Positions 11,622 through 24,227 of a stretch of 64,000 nucleotides of DNA are shown piece by piece (position 1 is the stretch's first letter; each line of letters starts with the position of its first letter). A program made the position numbers and the translations under genes. This DNA comes from Phlebopus portentosus. Taxonomy: Eukaryota; Basidiomycota; Agaricomycetes; Boletales; Boletinellaceae. The DNA is taken from NCBI GenBank assembly GCA_037892935.1, contig JAYXKI010000011.1:434001-498000 (forward strand), written 5' to 3'. The notes under the pieces were generated by a model that did no database searches, had not been told where the DNA came from, and saw only the letters and a program-made list of their open reading frames with translations.

Positions 11622-13614
11622 CTGCGCGAAAGGTAGCATATCCGAGTCATTTTCATAAGTTCATTACTAGCTTTTTGCAGGTTCTATTCGTATGTGTTCT
11701 ATCCGCGCAAGCAATGAGATGCAAGGGTAAATCGCAAGCAAATGGTTACGTGAAATATCTTAAACAATACCTGTAAAGAGGATGTAGAAAATAGAAAGAA
11801 CAAATGTTACTGACCGGGGTCAGCATCAAATGTCGTGAAGAATCACAATAAGACAGCCGGTGTCGAACCAGTGTCGAGCGCGAGAGTTGCATCTCCCTCG
11901 ACTACGAGTCGCGAGCATTCACTGTTGGATTCGTGTCGTCATCAATGCCAATAGTGGCGGACTTCAAGCGGCGCAGTTTGGACAAAGACGGCGAAGGCGG
12001 CAAGGATGAAGGAAGTGGAAAGCTTCATTTGATTATGATTAGAGGAATAGAGCATATGAGGTCATTTTGGCTGACATTCATTCCTCCTCACATACCTTTC
12101 TCGGAATTGCATAATTTTAGAGGTAAAGACACTTGTCTTCCTCTCAGAATGAACGTTGAGCGCGGAGTTGGAGTTAGCCGCTTGAATTACCCTCTATGCC
12201 CCGGACCCGGAGGATCAGGAGAGAGAAACTTCTAATTAGCCAGTCAGTACACAAATTATGGTATAGCCGACAATAGACGGGCAAAGATGACAAAAGAAAT
12301 GAAGAAATAAGTCTGCGTACGACCGGTGCCTGGCCTTACGGGTAGGAAGGAGTGCCGTCGTCCATTTTTTATTTTTTTAAGAACCGCAATTCTGCTAAAG
12401 TGTTTTGAAACAGAGAAACAGGACTGAGTAGATAGGACGACATTCGAGTACAATCAGTTCGTCAAGACGAGGGTGGTGCTGAACCGACGCAGCCACCGCT
12501 CCGCCAAGTTATTTCGGTGATCATTCCAACAGCCCCAGGTGAGTACATGTCGTCGTCGAGATAGAGATGATCTTCAATCCCCAAGAGTTCCTTTGTCAAT
12601 AAGAAGCATGCACGTAATTAATGTATGTCTCAGGATTAGCAGCAATTCCGGTGGTACATAATGAATACGTTGTTGCAGAGAACAGATAGACTTAAGGTCG
12701 TTGTGTGTCCGAGTTGAGAGAGGTTGAGAGACTGTTGCAGTGCTAGCTCGATACTTCGATCTATTTATTCTATGTTACCTAATCAAAGAGCGGTTAGATT
12801 ACTGCATCTATGAGCGCTGACCAAGTCTCACGCTATGCTATGCTGTAGCTTCTGGTGAGAGCTGGACTGAAACAGGCCGACTAGAAGCGGCGTATCACGT
12901 GCCACAAGAAGTATACGTGGCGCTATGGGGTTTCCGATATAGGTCTTGGAGTGTGAAAAAAAGAGCTCTGTCAAGCAAGAAAAGATGATTCTGCGGCATG
13001 TATTCTGTCCGTCTTTGATCAGGCGGCCAAGTACGGACCAATCGCCTCGGAATTTTTACCAGGCAGGAAAGGATTTCAATAAATGGACCTCCGTTGCTTC
13101 CGGGTATTATAAAAATATAAGCAAGAACATTGACTGAAACGACCTTACGAAGGAATCAAGCGAATGCGCCACTTTAGATAGTGGGATGAGATTAATATTG
13201 CCCCATTGGAAGAGTTACGGATGAATGATTTTATAATCAGTTACTGAGAGATGATAATGTGGCGATCACCTCCATTGAGATAGAAGACAAGAGCGAGGAC
13301 AAGCGAGAGAGAAAGAAACAAGGACGATGAACGAGATGAATAAAAGAAAAAAAAGACTGAAAGTAAAGAAGTAAGTAGATTGAATCAATGATAGAAAGAG
13401 ATGGAAGTGGCGAGAATGAAAGCGCAGTCGACAGCCAATAGGGACTGATGAGGATGCCGACCGAAACGCGCGTTGTGCGTGTCCCTTCGGAATCCGGGCG
13501 ACCTGCCTGATATGGTGCATCCGCGTCTTACATAAGAGATATTCTTCGTCAGGAACTCTCCTCCTCTCTTTATCCAACCACCATCTTCCACCCATAAGCC
13601 ACAAGCAATAAGCC
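11622..13614. other. Intergenic upstream of bZIP gene
   Basis: About 2 kb without a recognisable gene. Short open frames exist (for example 11933-12235 on +, 100 codons; 13266-13616 on -, 116 codons), but none has a domain. The last 350 bases before 13615 are purine-rich, then pyrimidine-rich just before the ATG, and look like the bZIP 5' UTR. Confidence 0.45.
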
Positions 13615-16327
13615 ATGCCTCATCCTGCAGTACTCAACCCGCCCTCTTTCATGTTTGACAACCCAGCTTCGTCGTCGTCGGCATTCCAGGTCGAGGATTT
13701 CTTCAATCTCGATCTCCTGGCCGGCAATGATGACGCTCGCTCATCCACCTCGGCACTCAACAACAACTCCAACACCAGCGCAAACAGCAATGGCAACTCG
13801 ACCTCTGCCTCTTCCTCATCGCGCGCTTCCTCAGAGGCGGGCAGCGATTCCCCAGCAGGCTCCTTTTCACACCTCCAGACACCACCACAGTCAGAAGCAC
13901 TGACTTCCTTTGACCTCATGAACTTCGACTCCTCTTTCGGCGGTCTTCCGCCCATCGAGGAGGAATCCATCTTCACAGTTGGGGGGCACAGTGGCGCGAG
14001 TGACTTCTTCAAGCCCGGCACAGACCCCCTCGCGGGCCTTTCACACTCGCCGTTTGATCTGTTTGCGTCGTTTGATGCTCAATTAAACGGGGTCAACAAC
14101 AGCAACAGTGCCACTTCTGATACTAATAGCTCATCATCTGCATCTGCTCCCGCTACCTCCGCCTCCGCATCGTTCTCGTTCGGCGGTATTGACCCGCAGC
14201 TTACTCGTACCCCTGCGACCCCCACCACAACTACCGACGATCACTCCGAAAATGGTGCCGATCAGGATTCCGATGACGAGTCGTCGCATAAGCTCATCAT
14301 CTCTCCTATCAAGGTCGGTGGAAAAGGCAAAGCCCGCCGTGGCACACTGCACTCGGGTGGCGTCTCGAAGAAACCGGCGCTTCCAGGCCCACAGAGCATT
14401 TTCGGTTCCATAGTGTCGAATGAGGGGGGCCCTTCTGCTCCCATGGGCAGGGGGTTGGGGCAAGGAAAGTCTTTCGCGAAAGAGAAGATCTCGAGAGGTC
14501 AAGATCAGGACGACGATGACAAGGACGACGACGCTGACGACTGGCGCCCGAGTCCCGAAGAGTACGCAAAGATGAGCAGTAAGGAGAAACGCCAGTTACG
14601 CAACAAGATCAGTGCCCGCAACTTCCGAATACGCAGAAAGGGTAGGTCTTAGTTTTTTCGCCCCCCATCTTCTTTCATTAGTTCTTTCTTTCGAGCTGGC
14701 ATTATCTCTTCATATCACCCATCCGTACCCCACGTTTTTTCATTTCACTTCGCCTTGTGATCACTATCACTCCAATCACTTGACACCTTCATCTGTTACA
14801 TCTTCGACGCTTCGATTTCCTGTCGGGGAAGGAAAAAATTTGCACCAGAAACTGATTTCAAATCCCTATTTTGCAGAGTACATTGCTACATTGGAAGGTG
14901 ATATTGCCGATCGCGACCGTCTGATCGACGCCATTCGATCGGAGCTTGGTAGCACCAAGTCGGAGAACAACGCTTTGAGACAGGAAGTGGAAGCCTTGAA
15001 GAAGGCCATCCTTGAAGGACGTGCGAGTCCAATGCTTCCGCCTCCTGCACCGTTGTCGCCGCTCTCGCCACTTTCCAGCTTCGCCACTCTGCCCGGTTCA
15101 AGTTCAAGTAATGCAAGTGCAGGCACGAGCAGCAAGTCGAACAACAATATCATCAAGCCGAACACGCATAAGGACCTTCCGACGAGTCCGCGTCTTGGCG
15201 CATCTCCATTCTGGGGCGGCCAGGCTGGCGGCTTTGGTAGTTTTGGTGGTGGTATCACGCCTGTACATACAGCCATTATTCCGGAGACGGGTGCTTCGGT
15301 TTTCGGTGTGGAGGACCGACAGAAGGAGAATATCAATCCGGCATTGAACATTCCTGCGCAACATCAGCCACAGCAGCAACAGGTGTTGAGTCAGGTACTT
15401 GCCCAACTTTATGGCAATGGCAACAATGTGCCGAAGAACGACAGCACCATGCACGCTGCGCCGAATTCTTTCGATTCTTTCGGTTTCGCAGATGTGAATC
15501 CTTTCACGCTCAAGACACTCGATGCATACCGGATGCAACTATGGGAACGGGCTGCAGCGCAGGTGCAGCAGGCCCAACGCGAGCGTGTGCGTTCTGCCTA
15601 CACTCAGAGCCCAGCCGCAGCAACCGGATACCCCTCTCCGCCTCATTCATCGCCTGCTCATTCGCCCAATCCGAATGCGGCGCTGTCAGGCTTGGCAAGC
15701 AGCTTGCGCCCACAGTACTTCGCGTCTTCGAATTCGCGTACGTCACCGAGCAGCCCGACGAGTACGGCGAAGCCCTTCGGTTCGTTATTGTCCAACAAGG
15801 GCATGCCTTATGGACATTCTGCGCACCATGGGTTGCCTACTCCCCCTGCAAGTCCTCGTCTCAGCGAGAAGGACCGTTCTGCTTCTGCTTCTGCGTCGGA
15901 GCAGCAAGTGCGTCGTGCCATGCAGCAGAAGGAGAGGGAACAGAGAGAGCAAGCACAGACGCACGCTGTGCTCGCTTCGTTGGCAAGTCACACACTCTTG
16001 CAGAAGCTGGGTGTAGCATTCTGGGAGGCGTTCTCGTTTACATCTGGAAGTGCGTTTGGGTCTGCTCCGGGTACGAGAAATTGGGATTCGGAGAAGGTGA
16101 GGCGTGTGTTGGACGGGTCAGCGGTGCTGAAAGTTGTGGATGTCGACCGTTCATCGCCATCTTCGAGTGGTTCTGCTGATACGCTTGCGGAGAGCATGCG
16201 TGGTCTGTCTTTGGACAGCAGGCAAAAGGAGAAGCAGAACAGGCAGGATACGGAGAAGAAGGGGCTCTTTGCGAGGATGAGCAATACTTGTTCGGGGTGT
16301 TCGTCGAAGAAGTGTGATGGACGTTGA
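13615..16327 (+). CDS. bZIP transcription factor, MeaB-like basic region
   Basis: Nuclear DNA-binding regulator of 825 aa in two exons (13615-14641, 14877-16327). A long Ser/Asn-rich N-terminal region precedes an acidic stretch (DQDDDDKDDDADDW). The basic region LRNKISARNFRIRRK ends exon 1, and exon 2 opens with EYIATLEG followed by leucine-zipper heptads (ERDRLIDAI... NNALRQEVEALKKAI). The SAR-F-R-RRKEYI pattern resembles fungal MeaB-type bZIP proteins, which act in nitrogen metabolism; that link is inference. The C-terminal half is Ser/Pro/Gln-rich with LPTPPASPRLS. It ends with a cysteine-rich tail (NTCSGCSSKKCDGR). The 235-nt intron lies between basic region and zipper and is much longer than others here. 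Retaining it would stop translation at 14650-14652, after the basic region and before the zipper. Confidence 0.88.
14642..14876 (+). other. Long intron separating basic region and leucine zipper
   Basis: GTAGGT donor and TTGCAG acceptor, 235 nt, phase 1 (G|AG completing Glu of KEYIA). Introns elsewhere in the window are mostly 45-100 nt. Pyrimidine-rich throughout. Confidence 0.85.
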
Positions 16328-18065
16328 AGATGTCACTATGTCGTTGATCGAGGGACGACGGTGATGAGGGGAGAGGATGGGGAGAGAGGCGATGAGAAAG
16401 GCACAAAGGTGGTTGGTGGGATACCCGACAAACTGACGGAGAGTAAAATCAAGCACGGACAAATTGGAGACGGCGGTGCGATGTAACACTCGAGAGAAAG
16501 AACGAAAATGTTTTCCTTATTTATTCATTGGCGATTCTAACATGATTAACCTGTACTTCGTTCCAGTTGATATGAACTCTACTGTTATCCATCATCCAAG
16601 CCTGACATGCGTTCGCTCCTTCGTTTTTTTTTCGTTTTTTTTTTAAAAAAACGTTTTTGCACACACTCATTCAACTTTCCCTTTTTTTTTTTTTTTTTTT
16701 CGTTGTTGTTGCATCCGCGTTACGAGCTATCTTGGCTTTCCGTCCAGTGATCCTGCGTTTTTCTCTGTGTTCTCTGTCTCAGGCTCGGACGTCGTCCATA
16801 TCCCGTCCATCCTCCGTCGCCCTCGATTCGATTCGAACCGTCTTGATCTCTTCGATGCCGTCGTCCCAAGGTCTGGTATCGGTGGAAAAGCTTCTCGAAG
16901 CGATTCAAATATCCAATACCTTGATCTCTAGATTAATGCCAAATCCCAACTCAACCCAACTTAATTCGATTAATTAATACGTCGGGCGACCGTAGGAGGG
17001 TGTCGCATTCGAACTTGTGCGCCATCAGCCTCATCCGCGATTTCTCCTTCCCTCTTCGCGATTCCCCCGGCCTTACTCTTTGGTCCCTCGTTCGTCGCTT
17101 CGGCGCCCCGCAGAAATTCAAGCAGTTAATCACAATTCCGAATCCCTTTTCTGTCTTATTTCCATCTACTGCCTTTTCCCTTTATTTTCTTCTCTCGTCT
17201 TGATAGTGCTGTCTTGTTTTCCTACCTCGTATCTCCTTGTCCTTCCCGATTCCAATCCTTTTCCTGTTCGTTGTCAATCAAGTATTGAAACTGAAACTAT
17301 CTGACCGTTTAATATGTCTCCCGTTCCCTTCTTCACCTTTACCTTCCACCCTCCCTGAGCTCTCGTCGCGCCTATCTATTTCTTCCTTCCTTCCCTCCAT
17401 GTCGTGTTGTCAAACTCAAATTCAATGAATCCAGATTGAAGTTGTACTTTTGTCCGATTTTGTTCCTTTTTGTCTGTTTGTGTCTGTCTGTCTCTCTGTC
17501 TTGTCTTGAAAGTCTGGTCTTATTTCTTTTTTTTGTCTTATATGATATGAATGATTAAAGATGTGTTTTGAAGTCTGATGTTTGATGCCTGACGGTCGGT
17601 GAATTTCTAGCCTTTTGCAAGTATTGTCATCGTTGCGTCGTCAAATTCAGCATATTCTCAAATTTTCCAGACTGATCCCTTTGTGTATTACCTGATAAGT
17701 AAGCGTGAGAACAGAGATCAACCAGGGGAATAATAAAGATGTGATATGATATACTACATACCACTCAAGGGTTCCCATCTCATTCCCCTCATCCCCATCT
17801 CCTCGCTTTTATCTTGTTGATGTTGTATATCTGCTGCGAGGTTGTATCTCTAGAAGGTCCTACGCGTTATCCATAAGCCATAAGCAAAGCGTAATCCGAA
17901 TCAAGTCATCCTGCACGGCCGAGTGTCGGCATCGACTAGGCTTGGCTTGGAACGATCTACTACTACTAGACGTGCATATACCACCATATACCATACCATA
18001 CACGTTGCTTGGCTTCCTTTTTCGCCGAGAACTAAGGCTGAGGAGAGTTAGGCTAGACAACAGCG
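16328..18065. other. Intergenic with a long pyrimidine-rich tract
   Basis: Between the bZIP and deubiquitinase genes. From about 16,610 to 17,530 the + strand is strongly C/T-rich, with an uninterrupted T run at about 16,682-16,700 and many TTCC/CTTC runs. No coding signal. Likely the 3' UTR of the first gene and promoter/5' UTR of the second. Confidence 0.5.
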
Positions 18066-21000
18066 ATGCACGCGCTCATGGGGAAGAGCAGCAACAAGTC
18101 TCCGACGTCGCAGGAGCTCTACCGCGCGAGGAAGCAGAAGGAGGAGGGCGAGAAGAACGCTTTCTTGCCCCCCGGCCTGGTGAACCATGGGAATACGTGT
18201 TTCATGAACTCGGTCTTGCAAGGGGTACGTCTGCATCGGCCCTCTGAACATGCCAGTGATGAGTATAGCGAATTTGATATTGATATTATTCTTATAATGT
18301 GACGCGCAGTTGATCGCGACCCCCATGCTGGTTGACATCGTGCGCTTTTCGCTTCCTGAGTGCTATGCCCCTGTGTCGTCGCGCAGGAGCCCGCAGTTGA
18401 CGAATGCACATGGGGTCGGCGGGGAGTTTGAGCGAGAGAGGGAAATGGGCATGCCGTTGGGGGACACGTTTGTCCAGCTGATGCTGAAGGCGTGGAACAT
18501 ACAGGACGAGCGGATGAGGCAGAGCATGAGTCCCAAGTACGTGTTTAGATTTGTCCTACTCTTAGATGTCCACTGACTGGTTGGTATGCTTTTCAGGGAG
18601 CTGCTTCAGGCGATCGGAGCAAAGTTCGATCAGTACCTCGATTTTCGACAGCAGGACGCGCACGAATTTCTAAGGCATTTGCTTGATGCTATGCGCATGG
18701 AGGAACTAGACGTATGTCCACCTGTTTATTTAACTAATCCGTATTCATTGACTGGCTTTATACATACATCAAGGTCATAAAGAAACGGCAGCCGCCTCCA
18801 CCAAAAGCGAAACGAAAAAGCAAGTCCAGAACCAAGCCTGGAGATCCTCCCTCTCCTTCGAAAGAACCTCAAGTACCAGAAATTCCAGAAGAAGACCGCC
18901 TCACGTCCTTCGTCGACATGGTCTTCGGTGGACGTCTTGCGAGCATCCTCGTCTGCTCGAAATGCCAGAAGATCTCGTGCACGTACGAAGACTTCAATGA
19001 TCTCTCACTCCCAATCAAGCAAGATGATTATTATCATACCAATCTGCTGAAGTCGCCGGCAAAGAAGAAGGATAGGTTTAAGAGTCTCGCGAAGAAGCTT
19101 GGTGCTGGTATGACCGCCGCTAGTGCTGGCATGGGGAAGAGAGGAAGGGGTCCGTTGAGGGAGTTGGAGATTCCCGAGGAGCGGGGCCGAGATCGAGTAG
19201 TGTCCCGGCGAGTCCATTGAGAAGGAGCGAAGAGGCGGAGAAGTCTTTCGAACTGCTGCTTGGTGATGTGGACCAGAGGAGGAGGAGAAGGAGTTTGGAA
19301 GCCGGGGAGGAGACACCGTCTTTGGCGACTGCTGCTATTCGAGAACAAGAGAGCTCGTCGGAGGAGAAGACGAAGGAAGATAAAGGCGAACAGATGTTGA
19401 GCGTACCCGGGGAAGGACAAGGATCGAGACCAGGACTTTCTGAGGACGACGACCAGAAGGTACTCGACTCGAAACGGGAGAAGGAGAAGGACGAAGACGG
19501 GTGGATTAAACTGCGCAGGAAGATCAGTGTAAGCATGGGCGTCAAGAAACCCCATCATCACAAGAAAAAGCGCGAGCAGGACGTTCCTCCTGTGCCCGAC
19601 TTGCCGAAGGAAACGAACGATGATAGTCAGGGTGACAACGCTACGATAACAACCTCAGCTGGAGAAGGTGACAATGATGAAGTGCTAGATTCTTTCGTAG
19701 ACGTCAAAGCTCCCTCGCCGTCTGTCGTCCCCGCTTCTCTCTCACCTGTACCATCCCCTTCTCCCAGTATGTCGCCCTTGCTCAACGCGACTGCAACACT
19801 TCAGAGACTGGCGTTCGTACGGCGACCGTCTTCGAGAGCCGAGAAAGCTGAGAAAGCTGAGAAGAGCTCGAGGACGAACTCGCCTGCGCTGTCGGCGTCA
19901 GTTTCGAATTTTACCCTTTCTCGCCCGCGTACGCCGGATATACCGAGTGTATCGCTGCCGCCGATGGTCTCTCCTGTGGAAGAGGAGACACGGACACATG
20001 ATATGCGTTTCAGCTCGCAATCAAGGTCGGCTTCTCCTTCTCCTGCCTCTGCTCCTTCGGGGGACCCGCGGCCCAAATCTCGCAAGCCGTCTATGTCCAA
20101 ATCCAAATTTGATTCCCGAGCCATTTCCAAACCCAGCCTTAAATCGAGACCAAAGCCTAGACGCTCTGAGTCGCTCTACCTACGCCGACTCCTCGCAGAC
20201 GTACCTACCAGCTCTGCCTCCTCACACGCGCCGTTCAACTTGGGACAAAGTCAAGGCGGTGGGTGGTCGAAGCTCGGACTCGGACTAGGCTTTGGTCATG
20301 GCGGGACCGTGCAAAGCGTGGAGGGTTGTCTCAGGATGTTCACTGCTGTGGAGGTCCTTGAGGGCGAGAATATGGTCGGGTGTAGGAGGTGCTGGAAGAT
20401 TCAGCATGGGAGTATGTCCCTCGCGAGAAGAAGTGCGTTTCCGACGATGATGAGGATGGAGAAGGTGAAGACGAGGATGAGGTTGAAGTTGAAGATGTGG
20501 TGGATGAGCGTCAAGAAGCGGAAGCGGCAGCGTCTGACTCGAGTGCAAGCTTGAAGATCAGTCTAATCGACAGCGAGACGCGGCCTCGTCAAGATCAAGC
20601 AACGGCCGATGAGTCCTTGTCGTCCTCCCTAGATCTCAGCCTCAGCGAGCGTATCTCGGTTCACTCTGCTCCAGTTCCATATTCGGGATCGCGTATGGAA
20701 AACACTCAGGACTTGGTGAGAGATGATGACGCCGCGCCGGGTCTGGGGTATTTGAATTCTGGTGTGTCGTCTTCCCCTGCGCTTGCTTTCGCCGTGCCTG
20801 TCCCGTCGATATCGATGACTAGTCCTGAGTCGGCGACTGCGACAGCGGCGACGACGACATCCTCGACTTCGGAGCAGACGCCAACGATGGAGAGTCCCTC
20901 GCATGTGCACACCACAGCGCAAAACGAATCTTCGGCGCAGCACCTCGGTTCTTCACCCTCTCGCGACTCGTTGCAGCTTCCCCAGGCGTCAATAAAAAGA

Positions 21001-22208
21001 CCGGGAGCACACTTAAGGCAGCCGGCGGAGCGATCGTCGACGTTGAGCGTGATGACGAGCGATACGAGTAGTTTGAGCTCCGGCGGAGATACGACTGAAG
21101 ATGAAGATGACGATGGGGAGGATGGGGAGACGGAGACGAGCCTCACGGCGTCTGTGCGCTCTGACGTGTCCTCCATAGCGTCTGTACCCCAAGAGCCGCC
21201 TGGGATTCCTAGGTCGTCGGCGACGGTGGTGGACTTATCCACCCACCCATCTTTGAGCGACCGACGTCGAGAGGTGAGCGAGAATATCAGTAGCGATGGA
21301 GCGAGCAACCAAAACCGGTCTGAGACCGTCAAAAACAAGAGTAATGGCACGGATAATACCAAAATTAATACGACTACTTCACAACCTAATAATAACACCC
21401 AGGCCGTCCCTCGCTCAAAACAAGTTATCCTCCGACGCGCATACAAGCGCTACCTCATCGCGTGTCCTCCGCCGGTCCTCGTCGTGCACCTCAAGCGATT
21501 CCAGCAGATCGGGCGCCCCTCCTCGCATTTGCATTCTCTTTCCGGACTGGGGGTGGGGAGTAATGGTGGTAGTACGGGTGGCTATGGATATAGTCAGTAC
21601 CAGTTCTTCCAGGCGAACTTCAAGAAATTGGATGATATGGTGAGGTTCCCGGAGTACTTTGATTTGAGCCCCTTTTTGCTGCCGAGTAAGGATGAGGTGT
21701 TGGGTGAAGGGAAGAGGGGTAAGGGCAAGAGGGGGAGAAGGGGGAAGAAGAGGAGGAGTAAGGGCGACGAGAAAGACAGGGAAGGCAGGAGTGAGGAGGA
21801 GCAAGAGGGAAAGCAAGAGAAAGACGCCAGTGGTGGAAAAGTTCGGGCGGAGGGCTGTATGTACCGTCTATACGCCGTTGTCGTACATATCGGGAACATG
21901 GTACGTTCGATCCGTAAGATTGTCTCAAGAATAAACTCTGACCTGTGTTTGTCTAGCTCGGCGGGCACTACGTAGCGTACACTGCTCTTCCCGAACCCGC
22001 TCCTTCCTTGCCTTTATCTTCATCTGCGTCTACGAGTTCCTCATCAGCAGTACCGGCACCGTCTAACTCGTCTATCAATGAAGGGAATCCCTCCTCTTCG
22101 CCTTCATCTGCTTCTTTACCACCGTCTGCTTCAACCCAGGCGCAGACGCAAACGCTCCATCCAGAAGTTCCGCGCACGACCTCCTTCACGCGCACCGCCA
22201 ATCCTCAT

Positions 22209-22249
<41 letters not shown>

Positions 22250-22481
22250 TACACACTTAAGATCTTCCAACGTCAACGTCAACTCAACCAACTCTAACTC
22301 TCAATCCCGCCCGTCCTCATCTTCCGGCGCGGGCCGCACCAGCACTGGGAATGCGAGCGCGAATTCGCAGAGGCAGCCGCAGAGGCAGTGGTGCTATGTG
22401 AGCGACACAATCGTGCGCCTTGCGAGTCTGGAGGAGGTCTTACAGGCGAAGGCGTATATTTGTATGTATGAGAGGATCTGA
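18066..22481 (+). CDS. USP-family ubiquitin carboxyl-terminal hydrolase (two frame breaks)
   Basis: Cysteine-protease deubiquitinase. Cys box GLVNHGNTCFMNSVLQ is at the end of exon 1. QQDAHEFLRHLLDAM follows, then a zinc-binding CSKCQ...CRRCWK pair separated by a long Ser/acidic insertion, then YLIACPPPVLVVHLKRF. The His box GGHYVAY opens the last exon and the protein ends YVSDTIVRLASLEEVLQAKAYICMYERI. Exons: 18066-18224, 18310-18536, 18597-18711, 18774-21900, 21957-22481. Inside exon 4 the frame changes twice: in the GGGG run at 19183-19186 (IPEERG to PRSSSVPASP) and in the GGG run at 20408-20410 (CWKIQHG to EYVPREKK). Each is explained by one missing G, and both sides are clearly coding. 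A (HS) repeat is encoded near 22,210-22,250. Layout resembles fungal Ubp16/USP36-type enzymes, though I do not assign an orthologue. Confidence 0.85.
22200..22256 (+). repeat. Hexanucleotide CTCTCA-type microsatellite in coding sequence
   Basis: Tandem CACTCT units encode an alternating His-Ser run within the C-terminal region of the deubiquitinase, just after PHPHSHS. Likely length-variable between strains. Confidence 0.8.
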
Positions 22482-22783
22482 GTGATATTTTGTTTTGCGG
22501 GGATAGTAGCGTTGTCTTTTTTTCGTTTCTGATCTTGATGATAATGATATTTTTGTTGTTGTTGTTATACCTGCGTTGCTGAATGCGAGCGCTTTTGATG
22601 TCGTGTGGGCTTGACTACTACAAAGATGAAAGACTAAGGACCAATGCACTGGGTCGAATCAAGAGATCTCTCCTCAGGTTTCCTTTCTATATAATTATAT
22701 ACGAGCCAGCCCTGAACTTTCTAAACAAGATATTTTGTATGTATGTATCATTTAAATATCCCTCTATATAGGCAGCAGCACAT
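22482..22783. other. Intergenic between convergent genes
   Basis: About 300 bases of 3'-flank shared by the deubiquitinase (+) and HIS5 (-). T-rich just after 22,500. Nothing else seen. Confidence 0.6.
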
Positions 22784-24227
22784 CTAAACACGCTCCAAAA
22801 CCTGCTTCAGCTTCTCCAAAAGCACCTTATTCTCCTCTTCCGTACCAACCGTAATCCTCAAGCACCCCTCACATCCGTATTCCTTCCCTCTAAATCTAAC
22901 AACTACGCCCTCCTTCTCCGCCAATTCCTTATACACCTTCTCGCTCCTGACATTATCCGGTTTTCGGGTATCGCGGTTTAGGACGGGGATCATGATGAAG
23001 TTTGCATGGTTCCCGCCGATGGCCTCTCCGAGTCCGAGGGAGGAGAGGGCGGGGGAGTGAAGGGAGGAGAGGAGGGAGACGCGGGAGGAGAGGATGGTTG
23101 AGATGCGCTGGGACATGAGAGCGAGCGAAGGAGGGGAAAGCGCGGAGAGTGCGAGGATGGAGGTTGGGGTGGAGATGTTATACGGCGCTTTGGTGTTTGA
23201 AAGGATTTGGATGAGGGGTGGTTGTGCGATGGCGATTCCTAGTCTATTTTTTTTTAACAATAAATAAAACAAAGTCGTCTTCAGCATTGAGATAGTATCA
23301 GATTGTGTAGAAGGAGAGCTGACGCACCGAATAGCGGCTAACCCGAAACTCTTGCTCAGGGTCTGCATAACGCAAAGGTTGGCGTATTTGTCTACGAGCG
23401 AGACGGCGCTGCTCCCTGGTGGGGAGAAGTCGATGTATGCTTCGTCCACGACGACGATACCTTTAAATTGGGTGTAGTCTAGTAATTGTTGGATATCGGA
23501 AAGGGGTATGAGCGTTCCGGTTGGGTTGCCCGGGGAGCAGAGGAATATAAGCTTGATGGAGGGGTCGCGGTCTATTATCGCTGCTTTCATCTAAACGCGC
23601 AATGCGCTCTTTCAATTCTGATATAATGACAGAATGAATGAAATCGAAAGGAGAAGACGTACCGCGTCCAGCTGCAGCTGAAAAGCACCCCCATCGGCAT
23701 TCAAAGGGACCCTTGACGACCTCGATGTCGTTCACCTGCGCGCAGACGGCGTACATGCCGTACGTCGGCGGGGTGGTCATGATCCTCTCGCGCCCCGGCG
23801 CGACGCACACGCGCATGAGGAGGTCGATGACCTCGTCGCTCCCGACTCCGAGGAATATGTGGTCGTCTTTCGGTGTGCCGTTGGAGTGGACGAGCCCCCG
23901 CAGATGCGCGATGCGCGATTTTATCTCGCGCTGCGCGGGGTCGGGGTAGCGGTTCAGGTCGAGGGCGAGGATGTTGGGTGTTTGAATCGCATCGTCCTCT
24001 ATGTTTGCGTTACCGTTGAGTTTGGATGAGCTGTTTTTTGAGGAGGAATGGATTGAATGGCCGAGCGCGTTCTCGTTCGCGTCGAGGAGGATGCCGTCCT
24101 GGTAGTCGTCTCTCGCGCATCGGTATGGATGCAGGGCGAGTATGTTCGGCCGTATCACGCTCTCGATGTCGAAGTGCGGTGGGTATGTCGGTTTGGAGGA
24201 GGGTGCCAGGCCGAGGATGGGCATCAT
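22784..24227 (-). CDS. HIS5: Histidinol-phosphate aminotransferase (one extra base)
   Basis: PLP-dependent class I/II aminotransferase that converts imidazole-acetol phosphate and glutamate to L-histidinol phosphate, step seven of histidine synthesis. It begins MMPILGLAPSS, with VIRPNILALHPY and LLDANENALG; then RYPDP, GVGSDEVIDLLMRV, TTPPTYGMY, LCSPGNPTG, VVDEAYIDFSP and the PLP-lysine segment TLSKSFGLAAIR. The C-terminus has RFRGKEYGCEGCLRITVGT. Introns 23591-23662 and 23244-23327. Exonic bases total one more than a multiple of three. Between VVK and the conserved NADGGAFQLQLDA the frame shifts, best explained by one extra G in the run at 23710-23712; otherwise 428 aa. Divergent from CIA1 with a TGACTC element between. 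Losing this enzyme would cause histidine auxotrophy, so a sequencing error is likely. Confidence 0.9.

Noticed and set aside
14612..16327. Reading frame through the bZIP intron as an alternative N-terminus
   Set aside because: The intron has good splice sites and splicing exactly completes the bZIP KEYIATLEG motif; the read-through peptide is pyrimidine-derived noise.
19108..19178. Intron (GTATGA...CCGAG, 71 nt) as explanation of the first deubiquitinase frame change
   Set aside because: It would restore frame, but it lacks a pyrimidine tract and branch site, the removed part is protein-like, and a one-base change in the adjacent GGGG run gives a better junction. The second break has no splice solution either.
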